From: Yponomeuta sedellus
Taxonomy: Eukaryota; Arthropoda; Insecta; Lepidoptera; Yponomeutidae
NCBI GenBank assembly: GCA_934045075.1
Contig: OW203724.1
Span: 2,914,001-2,978,000 of the forward strand
Direction: 5' to 3'
DNA length: 64,000 nucleotides
Positions 55,185 to 64,000 of the stretch are shown here, one piece after another. The translations under genes were made by a program, and so were the position numbers. Within the stretch, counting starts at the first letter, position 1, and every line of letters begins with the position of its first letter. The notes beneath the pieces are model-generated. The model was not told the DNA's origin, searched no databases, and saw only the letters and a list, made by a program, of their open reading frames with translations.

Positions 55185-55759
55185 ATGTCTATTTGGAATT
55201 ACTCTTTAATTTATTAAGCACAGACTGTTAAAATTTTTTCTGTAGCATCGTAATCTTTGTAGTATAACCATTGAATTTAAAAATTCAATGGTATAACCAA
55301 CTCAAAATTTTTGCTTTAGCTCCTTTCACAGTAGATAATTTTATATGGCAGATTTTTTTTTGTAAAGGGAGACACCAGCGAGCTGTGACCTTAAAAGTGT
55401 CAGTGGTTTCAAAGGCAAATAGAACCTAAATATAAGTGTTTTAGGTTCAGTGCTATTCCCTTCTACCAAATATAGAGACGTGAATGAAAACAAAACTGGG
55501 ACCAGTCCCATTGTCCGCCTTTCGGGTGTGCAGCATAAAATACGTCGATGACCAAAGCAATTTGCGCCATAGCGCGGCCGAATATATACTAAATTAATTA
55601 TCAATGACATTTTGATTTAGTTATGTGAAAATTGTAAAAGTTTAAAATTAGAAGAACTGTAACGCGTAAGCGCGACAAAAACTGACTATTTAGTTTTTAA
55701 TTCGGTTCCACGAAAACTCTCAAAATCGGCGTTGAAAACTAGCTAGAGAGTTAATATAT
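55185..55759. other. Stretch without a gene; small fold-back
   Basis: 55267-55292 is a fold-back with 12-bp arms (ACCATTGAATTT / AAATTCAATGGT) and a 2-base loop. No supportable ORF. Confidence 0.5.
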
Positions 55760-56655
55760 ATATATATAATCGTTTATTTCGGACCATACAAAATCCATAT
55801 AACTTAACCTAGCCTTAAAAATTTAAATAAAATTGTAAATTTACTATAGCCTAATTTATAAGTCAACTAATCTGCATGTAAATTAGTCAATCAACGATTG
55901 ATTGACAAATTCACATGCATCTGTTCAAAATGATGCCACATAGGGCAATCTGGCCTGTCAGCCAGTACCTGCAGGGTACCGCTGGCGCTGCCGCGGACGC
56001 GCTCTATTAAGGATGCTACCCGCTTGCGCATGATGGCATGAAAGCCGTCCGTGCGGGCCTCGCCAAACATGCCTGAGGCACTGCAGTACCGCGGCAGCCC
56101 CAGCAGCATCCTGAAGATATTGTTGTATTGTACGCGGAGAGCGCTGAGAGCCCGCCGGGTACAGCTAGCCCACAGGCTGCAGGTGTAGAAGGATTGGCAA
56201 TAGGCCTTGAACTCACTTTTCGGTCACTTTTACCTCTCCCCCACACCGAGCACACCTGCGGACCAGCATGTTCCCCCGTACAGCCAGCGCCCTCCGTTCC
56301 CTTTCAACATCTAGGTCGTCTGACAGGTCTTCAGTGACCCAGTGTACTTAAATTGATGTGCCCGTTTCAACTCCACGCCATTTACCCTAACGGGGGGCAC
56401 TGTGTCCACTTTATGTTCGCGGGGCTGAAACACCATCAACTCGCTCTTTTTTGAGTTGTACCTTAGCCCATGCTGGTCTACATATTTCTCACACGATGTG
56501 ATCAGCTTTCTCAAGCCACTGATTGAAGGGCTCAGCAGCACCATGTCGTCGGCGTAGCTAATGTTGTTAATACATGTTCCATCTATGGAGCAACCAATCT
56601 TGGTACTGCTAAGCCCCTCAATCAGCTTGTTAATGGTGGCTAAATTGCCAGAGAC
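55760..56655 (-). pseudogene. LINE-Y copy 2, reverse transcriptase, frameshifted
   Basis: Minus strand: a short YADD-containing start, MVLLSPSISGLRKLI, KSELMVFQPREH, then frame changes, then LLGLPRYCSASGMFGEARTD and the C-terminus at 55891. Diverged from copy 1 (34.9 kb) and broken at several points. 3' UTR with CGTTTATTTCGGACC. Confidence 0.75.
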
Positions 56656-56904
56656 ATTTTGATAAAATTGTTAGTGCCAGTGTCATTCACTTCTGTAACA
56701 ACTCAGCGCTTTCAAAAAGAAAAATATGTCTTGTAAGCTAGGGATAGAATATCTAAGAGATATTTTTTATTTTTATTTATTCATGAGAAATAGGCATACA
56801 TGATAAGGTACTTATTCTACTTAAACTAGTGATTTAAATTAATATGATCTTTTTGTACTTACGATGGCACCAACACATTCAGCGATTCATTTTTATATTA
56901 TAGA
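56656..56904. other. Stretch without a gene
   Basis: A LINE tail-like piece in minus orientation near 56760-56820; nothing else. Confidence 0.35.
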
Positions 56905-57975
56905 AGACTAGCTGACCCAACGAACTTCGTACCGCCTAACAGTCAATTCTTTATTTTTTTATTTTTCCCTCCGTAAGAACCATCCTCAAACTTCATGAAA
57001 TACCTATAAGAAAAAAAATTAGCGAAATCGGTTCAGCTGCTCTCGAGATTTGCGCTTAGGGCTTATGCAGACGAACGGCACGCGCCAACTGCAAGCGTCG
57101 ACGGATGGCGTCAACTGCCGTCAACGGCATTCGACGGCAGTCGTTAGCGCGTCGACGGCAGCTGTCAACGTGTCGGCGGCAGCAGTCGACGGGTTTTTAC
57201 GCTTGCAGTTGTTGCGTGCTACGTAGCTATTACAGACAGGGAGCCAGTTGCAAAATGGTTTCTGATGAAGAAACACTGTTATTGCTTTTACTTCGCCGTC
57301 GCGGACAAAAGCGAAGAAGATGGACACGTTTATTATGGGCTGAAGAAATATTGATGTACAGAGAACAAGATGGACATTTTTTTACACTCTATCCACATTT
57401 GGGAAGAAACGAAAATGAGTTTTTGATGTATGGATTAATCCTTGAAGTCACTTACAACTTTCTCACACACAGCCGCCCATGCCCTGTTTTTATTGTTTTG
57501 TTACTTAGTTACTTAATTTACTATAGCGAGTCGCGACGCTTGCGCACTCTTGGACTATTTGCAGTGGACTGACGAAATGGCGGTCGTGGCACGCCACAAC
57601 TGCAAGCGTCGACAAACGTCGATGGCTCCCGCCGGCACGTTGGCGCGTGCTGTCGATGCGCTACGACTGCCGTTGAATGCCGTTGATGGCAGTCGACGGT
57701 AGCCGTCGACGCTTGCAGTTGGCACATGCCGTTCGTCTGCATGAGCCCAACGCATTCGGCGATTCAGTTTTATATTATAGACTAGCTGGCCCAGCAAACT
57801 TCGTACCGCCTAACAGTCGATTCTTTGTTTTTTTTTACTTTTCTCTCCGTAAGAACCATCCTCGTACTTACTTCAAGGAATATAAAAAAAAAAAGGATAA
57901 GCGAAATCGGTTCAGGTGCTCTCGAGATTTGCGCTTACCAACACATTCCGCGATTCATTTTTATATTATAGATGA
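56905..57975 (+). repeat. Repeat H, two head-to-tail copies
   Basis: Unit ~190 bp: GACTAGCTGACCCAACG, ACTTCGTACCGCCTAACAGT, GTAAGAACCATCCTC, GCGAAATCGGTTCAG, CTCTCGAGATTTGCGC, and the end GCGATTCATTTTTATATTAT. Copy 1 is 56905-57058 plus 57749-57782, split by the Harbinger-like element; copy 2 is 57783-57975. A common insect repeat whose class I cannot name. Confidence 0.7.
57059..57748 (+). mobile_element. PIF/Harbinger-like element with long GC-rich inverted repeats
   Basis: Ends GGGCTTATGCAGACGAACGG and, inverted, GGGCTCATGCAGACGAACGG. Inversion extends, with mismatches, for about 180 bp through GTCGACG/CGTCGAC-rich sequence. The inside (57255-57470) reads EETLLLLLLRRRGQKRRRW and LYPHLGRNENEFLMY, resembling the N-terminus of Harbinger transposases; the catalytic part is missing. 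Superfamily inferred from this short motif. Confidence 0.6.
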
Positions 57976-58299
57976 GAGTACCTAGATAAAGTAGTGTATG
58001 GCACTGTACATAACTTGGTTTTATAACACTCGTGTGATACTATAAAAAAACTCGCCTACAGCTCGTTTTTTTAAAACACAATCGTGTTATAAGAACCCTT
58101 ATTATGCAACAGTATCATAAATTGCTATTATGAATGCAGTTGAAATGGTTTATCAATTATAATAATGCCTTCTTTCAGTAAAATGTTCCATCTACAATAT
58201 TCAAGGTACCTACTTTACCTCCATGTGGCATAGACGTGGGATACCCTGCATATTACGTCATTTATTATTACTAGGGGTATTTTGTTATTTTATTACAAT
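57976..58299. other. Stretch without a gene
   Basis: No feature that I can support. Confidence 0.35.
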
Positions 58300-58480
58300 T
58301 AGTTGCAATATCAGTCGCTAACTCTAAAGAAAAACATCGTGAGGAAACCTGATTGTCTGAGGTGTTTACATGTTTAGGCGCTTGAAATTTCCAATCTGGG
58401 TTAGGCACGCGTGGTAATAAAGCCCATTCTCCCACTCTGAGTGAACGGCTGTGCCCTGCAGTCGGACGTATATAGGCTAT
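58300..58480 (+). mobile_element. SINE family D, 3' part
   Basis: AAACATCGTGAGGAAACC, GTCTGAGGTGTTTACATG, GGCACGCGTGGTAATAAAG, as in the copy at 21.5 kb. Confidence 0.6.
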
Positions 58481-58514
58481 CAGGCTGACATTTTGACGTG
58501 TATTTTTAAAAAAA

Positions 58515-58660
58515 TAGATAGATAGATGGATGGACGGACGGACGGACGGACGGACGGACGGACGGACGGATGGATGGATGGATGGATGGATGGATGGATG
58601 GATGGATGGATGGATGGATGGATGGATGGATGGATGGATGGATGGATAGATAAATAAATA
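58515..58660 (-). repeat. Layered tetranucleotide array in a SINE tail
   Basis: In plus coordinates: GATA, then GATG, then a block of GACG/GGAC, then a long block of GGAT, then GATA, then AAATAAATA. Read in SINE orientation the units change TTTA, TCTA, TCCA, TCCG and back in order. Confidence 0.9.
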
Positions 58661-58877
58661 TTCATGGCCATAAATATTACACAGATCTTGTTAGCCCCAT
58701 ACTAAGTAGAACTAAATGACTTGTGTTACAGGTGCTAACTCGACGATGGATTTACTACAATAAATACATAGATAACATTCAAGACCCGAGACAAACTAGA
58801 AGAGTTCGCTTCGAACCCGAACCCGAGACCTTCGGTTTTACAGTCAGCGTGACAAACCACTGCGCCAGCGAGGCCAT
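58661..58877 (-). mobile_element. SINE family C
   Basis: The minus strand has box A GGCGCAGTGGTTTGTCACG, a degraded box B (GGGTTCGGGTTCG) and the usual body with ACACAAGTCATTTAGTTC. Its tail is the layered array. Confidence 0.8.
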
Positions 58878-59094
58878 CGATCTATGGTTTATTTATTCTT
58901 CACACAAACAGTTAAATATATTGATTCATATCAGTTCGTAAGTTCTCTGTATTATTGATAATCTTTTAATAGTACAAGCCGTTCTATGGGATACTGATGA
59001 CGTCAAACACCGCGGCGTGGGCGTTCGGCCAAAGTACAAATAAATCGGTCGAAGCATTCATTTGCGTGTATCTACGTAATGAGTAGTTACAGTA

Positions 59095-59240
59095 GTCGTC
59101 GTCAGGCTACACCAGTCCACTGCTGGACATAGCCCTCCCCTAATGAGCGCCATAGCGCCCTGTCTTCAGCTTGCCGCATCCAGCATTTGCTGCAGTTTTT
59201 CGCAGATCGTCATCCCACCTAGTCCGAGGGTGTCCACTGT
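59095..59240 (-). pseudogene. RTE-like LINE, C-terminal fragment
   Basis: The minus strand reads RWDDDLRKTA, then RWRSLGEGYVQQWTG-type sequence with a frameshift. Confidence 0.6.
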
Positions 59241-59334
59241 AGTAAAGGACTTCAATTCGTCGTTGAAAACAAGACCAGATACGAAAATCTATTCAGTTCA
59301 TTTATCACACTAGGTGCAATACAAATTTAACTTA

Positions 59335-59471
59335 GGGCTGATTTTTCAATAGTCAGATAACTTTTATCTGAGGAATGAAAATGGCGGTGGACAGCTTATG
59401 TATGAAAGTTATGTCAAACCGCCATTTTTATTCCTCAGATAAAAGTTATCTGACTGTTGAAAAATCAGCCC
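59335..59471. mobile_element. 137-bp hairpin MITE
   Basis: Arms of about 55 bp with two or three differences (GGGCTGATTTTTCAATAGTC / GGGCTGATTTTTCAACAGTC, running to AAAATGGCGGT), loop ~25 bp. TTA on both sides (59332-59334, 59472-59474) is a likely target duplication, as in PIF/Harbinger-type MITEs. Confidence 0.85.
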
Positions 59472-59584
59472 TTAGAGTTGCATTTATAGATAAGTCTAGC
59501 TAAGAGCTCAGAGCTCGACCCGAACCTGAAGTTAATAGCTTGGCGTCGCCTTAAGTTCAAGTTTACCTAAGTGACATGTTATTT

Positions 59585-60012
59585 ACTCATAATTTTACAG
59601 CTTAATAAACGTAAACTTTCGTTCCCAAGATCTAGACTGGCAAAGGTTAATACATTCTTCATGGAGCATTGTATACGTTCCTCTAATAAAATCCCTGAAG
59701 ATACATTAAGCTTGCTTGAAAAGCGGTTCAAAAAATTTATAACTATGGGCCAAAAGGGCTAAGGACATAAAGGGTTATTTAGATGACAATGATGGCTTGA
59801 ATTAAAGCCAGTACAATGCATGAGTTCTATGTTATATAGTAATTATGTAAACTCTGTTTATTAAGGACTTTGAAAAGACTAAGCTTAGAGTTTTTTTGTC
59901 CATTTTTTCTCCAAAATGATTTAAATTTTGGAATGGACACCTAGTTTGACTTGTAACGTTCATTTAGCCAAAGTTTCTGCGCTACTTCAAATGAAACCTT
60001 TTCATTTCATTA
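59585..60012 (+). pseudogene. LINE-X copy 3, 3' end
   Basis: KRKLSFPRSRLAKVNTFFME, then IPEDTLSLLEKRFKKF, ending early; 3' UTR and TTTCATTTCAT tail as in copies 1 and 2. More diverged. A second scrap of the tail is at 60275-60325. Confidence 0.7.
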
Positions 60013-60129
60013 ACTATAAATGCCAAAACAATAGTTAATTTTCTTACAAAAGTGGGAAAGACATAAATGCAACGAGCTTAATGACTGGGTCAACGGTCAC
60101 CAGTCTCACCCATTTTACGGTAAGGCCAT

Positions 60130-60236
60130 CACAAACATATATATACACCCAGAATAAAGCCACTTGTACAAATGTACGGCGGCCCAGTGGGAATCGAACC
60201 CACGACATCTGTTAACGGCTACACCACCGAGGCAGT
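60130..60236 (-). mobile_element. tRNA-derived SINE, family E
   Basis: The minus strand has GCCTCGGTGGTGTAGCCG (box A-like), box B GGGTTCGATTCCCACTGG, then TACATTTGTACAAGTGGC and TGGGTGTATATATATG. A possible tail fragment lies at 62510-62565. Confidence 0.65.
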
Positions 60237-60325
60237 CAAGTGAAGAATGCGGTAAATCGTATCGGTGAATCACGCCTCCGCAGTTTCTGCGCTACTTTGA
60301 ATAATACCTTTTCATTTAATTTCAT

Positions 60326-60755
60326 TCCTAAGCTGCATTGTATTGAAACGGCCGTATTTTCATGGCTCAAACGCTAGTATTATGATTAAAATTCTTTTCA
60401 CACCTCCTGCTCGACAATGCCTTATTACGTACCGTCAAATATCATCGTAAAGCATAGCCTTGTCTCTCGAGGGCAATAATAATGAAGAATTTCCCTAGGG
60501 AATAAAGTGATTTGATTTTAGAATGTCAAAATTCGCATGAAAACTATGAAGAAGCCCCGCATTGCAATTCGAAATTCGAATTGTTGTTCGAAACTCACCC
60601 CTTTTTTCTTTTTTTTCTGAACTACTGTGTCGTGTGACCGCGCGAAACACCAATAAAAAAAAGAAAAAAAGGCGCGAATTGCAAATACGAATTTAAAAGT
60701 TATATTCAATTTAAGTTGCTAAGCCGTAAAAGAGTGTGGACTTTATATTAATAAA
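60326..60755. other. Stretch without a gene
   Basis: A-rich/T-rich runs near 60600-60670. No supportable ORF. Confidence 0.35.
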
Positions 60756-61935
60756 CTAGGGGGCGAGCCCCCTGCGCGTTTACGCGCGCCAACCCCCAGC
60801 CGCTCCGAGCTGCGCTCTCCGCGGCGCTCGGCCTAGGGCCTCGCTAGACACTTATTGTAGTGAATTGTTGCATGGGAACATGTATGGTCTCGGCCTTCGG
60901 CCTCGGCCTGGACGGAGCTCGGCCTTCGGCCTCGCCGCGGCGGGGTTCCTGGTGCCCGCTCCGCGGAGCTCGGCCTCCGGCCTCGCAAGTTTGTCCCTCT
61001 TTGCTCTTGCGCTGGTACTTGTCCGCCGTAACCTGAACGTTCTCGGCCTTCGGCCTCGGCCTGGACGGAGCTCGGCCTTCGGCCTCGCCGTGGCGGAGTG
61101 TCTCGTGCCCGCTTCGTGGAGCTCGGCCTCCGGCCTCGCAAGTTTGTCCCTTTTTGCTTTTGCACTGGTACTTGTGTGCCGTAACCTAAACGGTCTCGGC
61201 CTTCGGCCTCGGCCTAAACGGAGCTCGGCCTTCGGCCTCGCCGCGGCAGGGTTTCTCGTGCCCGCTCCGCGGAGCTCGGCCTGCGGCCTCGCAAGATTGT
61301 CCCTTTTTGCTCTTGCGCTGGTACTTGTGCGCCGCAATTTGAATGGTCTCGGCCTTCGGCCTCGGCCTAAGCGGAGCTCGGCCTTCGGCCTCGCCGCGGC
61401 AGAACTTTTTGTGCCCACTTCGCGAAGCTCGGCCTCCGGCCTCGCAAGTTTGTCTCATTTCTCTATTGAAAAGTCAATTTTAGTATTAAATCTCCATACA
61501 AAAATTTGTCATTTTCAATCATCAATATCTCGGCCGCCATCTTGAAATTCCAAGAGTTCTTTGGCAACGCGATGCCGTTTACGGCATATCTCCAGCATAT
61601 GCCCAGTTGGCTGCCGACTTTTTTGCGCAAAGGTCGATTTTTCGGTCGGCTATATCTGCGCCGCCATTTTGAATTTCGAACAACCAAAATTTTTTTTTCA
61701 ATCGGATCACTAAAACACCATTCTATCAAAATTTCATCCAAATCGGTCGGTAAACGACAGAGTTAGCACCCTCGCGTAGTGGAACGCGTTCGAAATTCAA
61801 AAATCGGCTCCATAGGATGGCCGTATATCGTACATTCCCTACAACTTTGTCATACATCATTTTCGTCCAACTCGTGCCATTTCCGAGAAAACGTATTATG
61901 TTAGATCAGTGAGTATACCGGATTGTAGCTTTATA
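60756..61935 (-). mobile_element. Helitron-like element, copy 5 (inverted sister of copy 4)
   Basis: Minus orientation: the 3' end CCCCCTAG/T at 60756 with hairpin GGGGGCTCGCCCCC, a body with the 153-bp repeat, and the 5' end AAAGCTACAATCCGG near 61930. It lies outside the Pao element, so the family has moved as a separate unit. Confidence 0.6.
60885..61455. repeat. 153-bp GC-rich tandem repeat, four units, inverted
   Basis: Same unit as at 49.37 kb with scattered substitutions. The plus strand is open for 226 codons (60865-61545), the same length as the equivalent frame in copy 4. Confidence 0.9.
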
Positions 61936-61949
61936 TATATATAATAATA

Positions 61950-62165
61950 TTTTTCAACTTATGCAGCCCTGTCTTTTTATTGTCTCCCAGATGGTGTGAA
62001 AAGTAGAGTATTCACCTCTGGAATAAAACATGTCTTAGTCTCGGCCGGTATGAACCCCTCGCTTCACTCAGGACTCTACATAACTCCCTCGCTTCGCTCA
62101 GGAGTTAAAATTTAACTCGGAGTCCTTCGCTCCGCTCAGGGTTCAATATACCGCCCATGACGTAA
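61950..62165. repeat. Short repeat with CTCGCTTCGCTCAGG blocks
   Basis: Three imperfect blocks (CCTCGCTTCACTCAGG, CCTCGCTTCGCTCAGG, CCTTCGCTCCGCTCAGG) within 62058-62140. Class unknown. Confidence 0.5.
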
Positions 62166-63384
62166 TACATGGTTTTATTCCCTTAATGCATAATCTACTA
62201 TTATTGCATAAAAAAATTGCACATTTGTACGTAGCACACAATTGTACGTAGCGTATCTACGGGCTAACCTAAGTTTTGGAGACAAGGTTAGCTGGTACAT
62301 ACAGATTTTCTGACGATACTGCTATGTTTACATAATATGAATAATACTTATAACAAATTAAAATAAATTACTGGAGATTCAGGTAGTGACGTTAAACTTT
62401 ATTTTTGAATGTGTGGAGTTAAGCTATACCAAAAGGTGAATTGAATTGAACACAGTGAAAGCCCTTCGTTAGGTATAAGCTATTAGCCATCTGTACAAAT
62501 GGCTTCAGTCTGGGTGTATTTTCTTGTTTGTGATGTAATAGGTATCCTACATAGGGACCAGGGGCATTATTACGTAAGTGTCCACTGAGTCCAGTGACGC
62601 TGATTTTTACTTTTTTTAAGCTACTCTCCGGCTGTCAAATGCATACATTTTTTGACACTTAATAGTCGTCTTTATGCTTCACTCGATAGAGTGGAGTGCT
62701 ATGTAATAGGAGGGCAGGACACGTGATTGTGTTGTGGTATTGTGGAAGTTATTATACGTGGATGTTAGGAATGGGGTGGGGGTGGGGGCCTGGGGGGGGT
62801 ATGGATTTGTACAAATGGCCTCAGTCATTCTGCTGATTGTCTTTTTTTATGTTTGTGATGTTCAAAGTCAAAAAGTAAAAATAATAATTATTCACTATAA
62901 AAGCAAAAGGTTTACTTAATGAACGTCAAATCTGTTCTTTGCCTGGTTATTGCCTGGTTATCATAGTATCCTAGTTTGGGACCAGGTCAAGTGATTGTGT
63001 TGTGTGAAAGTTATTTATTTATTTACAAAGCCTTTTTCTTATTTCTTTATCTTTTTTACTTTGTTTTTGTGTGGTATTGTTATTAATATTGTAACCTGGA
63101 GTGCTATTCACTAACGCCGTTCGCTCGTGGGTTCGATCGAATTCGTATTCAGTAATTTAAGCTACCCCAGCGCTACGGCGGTGAAGTGAACTAGTTGTGC
63201 AGGTGGGATATTGACCTTTATTTCTATGAAGTTACGTTTAAAACAAAGAAAGTTCGAATCTCGACTCTATTACATCTGTCAAATAACCCTTTCGCGTACA
63301 ACGGTAAAATAATTACTAAAATATTTTTTGCCGAGGGTAGTAACTGACAGTTAATGCTTTCAAAAAGAGCCTGTCACCTCAGTC
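62166..63384. other. Stretch without a supportable gene
   Basis: Contains a G-rich run (62770-62800) and SINE-tail-like scraps (GTTTGTGATGT at 62527 and 62846). No ORF with a recognisable motif. Confidence 0.35.
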
Positions 63385-63475
63385 ATCCGAGACCACGGCA
63401 CCTGGAAAAGTGGCAAAATGTCGGAAAATGGTAATAAACGTGTAAAATCCGTATAATAAAAGTTTTGATTAAAAT
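63385..63475 (+). mobile_element. Penelope-like 3' remnant
   Basis: GAGACCACGGCACCTGG, AAAGTGGCAAAATGTCGG and AATAAACGTGTAAAATCCG parallel the segment at 36.55 kb, further degraded. Confidence 0.3.
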
Positions 63476-63754
63476 ATGATCTTTTTTTCAAAACTATTTG
63501 TCAATTAACAGGTAGTTAGAGTGCTTTGATTTTCGCTCTCAGCACCGCTCGCAAACTCTAGGATTTATGCAAATTCAATCGAAAAATTTTACTGACTTCC
63601 ACTATTCCTCCTTCTTCGTTAGTCTTTTTTTTTGAAGTCGATTTATCTAATTTTGCATTTTCAGCTTATGCAAGTTATCATTTGGGGATATTGACCCAAA
63701 GACCCCAGGGTAAAGGTGAAAATATTATTAATATTAAGCATTGATAATCCTACT

Positions 63755-63850
63755 ATAATAAGGCCGCCAATTGTAGTGTACTATGTTATTATTTAAGTCT
63801 CTTATGTAATTCTTGGTGAACATGGGATAAAGAATATTCTGTCTATTTCT
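63755..63850 (+). mobile_element. LINE-Z 3' end
   Basis: ATAAGGCCGCCAATTGTAG, then GGTGAACATGGGATAAAGAAT with a TCTATTTCTAT tail. Confidence 0.55.
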
Positions 63851-64000
63851 ATATAATATTGCATATGTCAATGTTTTTCAAGTAGTTTAGATGATTGTTA
63901 GTACTCAATTAGACAATAATGGCTGATTGGAATTACATGAATTATGTACAGATAGACGAAGCTCTGAATTGAGACAAAGTTTACTTGATATCCCGCCATC

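Overview
This window looks like intergenic, transposon-dense DNA from an insect, most likely a moth or butterfly (Lepidoptera). The evidence is the mix of element families: several tRNA-derived SINEs, a Mag-like Ty3/gypsy element with 127-bp LTRs, BEL/Pao, Penelope-like, RTE-, CR1- and Jockey-like LINE 3' ends, mariner, Harbinger and Helitron-like elements. The species cannot be named from the sequence. I found no convincing host protein-coding gene and no bona fide tRNA or rRNA gene. Nearly every supportable feature is a mobile element, a fragment of one, or a simple repeat.

Layout. 0-2.1 kb: a 237-bp MITE and an RTE-like LINE tail split by a SINE. 2.17-5.12 kb: a 2.9-kb DNA transposon of the Transib/RAG1-like group, inserted in a tRNA-like SINE, whose spliced transposase keeps the whole expected DDE and zinc-binding residue set. 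5.66-10.27 kb: an intact-looking gypsy element with a single gag-pol ORF and apparently identical LTRs, inserted in another SINE. 11.6-14.0 kb: two Penelope-like 3' ends head to head, with hammerhead-like motifs and a later LINE insertion in one arm. 15.8-18.5 kb: 667 uninterrupted copies of TTGC grown from a SINE tail.

18.5-42 kb: fragments of RTE-like, LINE-X, LINE-Y and LINE-Z elements, four SINE families, a mariner-like element with ~200-bp inverted repeats, several MITEs and perfect fold-back palindromes. 42.19-55.18 kb: a degraded BEL/Pao element (minus strand) that has swallowed a LINE (51.6-54.1 kb) and a 5.9-kb array of Helitron-like copies carrying a 176-bp satellite (44.2-50.1 kb). 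55-64 kb: a second LINE-Y copy, a GC-rich Harbinger-like element, an expanded SINE-tail microsatellite, a hairpin MITE, a third LINE-X copy and an inverted sister of the fourth Helitron-like copy.

How the parts relate. The nesting gives relative ages: SINE, then Transib-like or gypsy; Pao, then LINE-W and the Helitron-like array; the Penelope pair, then the LINE tail. Most LINE copies are broken. The gypsy ORF and the Transib-like transposase are the only two elements that look potentially functional. LINE, SINE, Helitron-like and mariner family names here (A-E, W-Z, R, H) are local labels.
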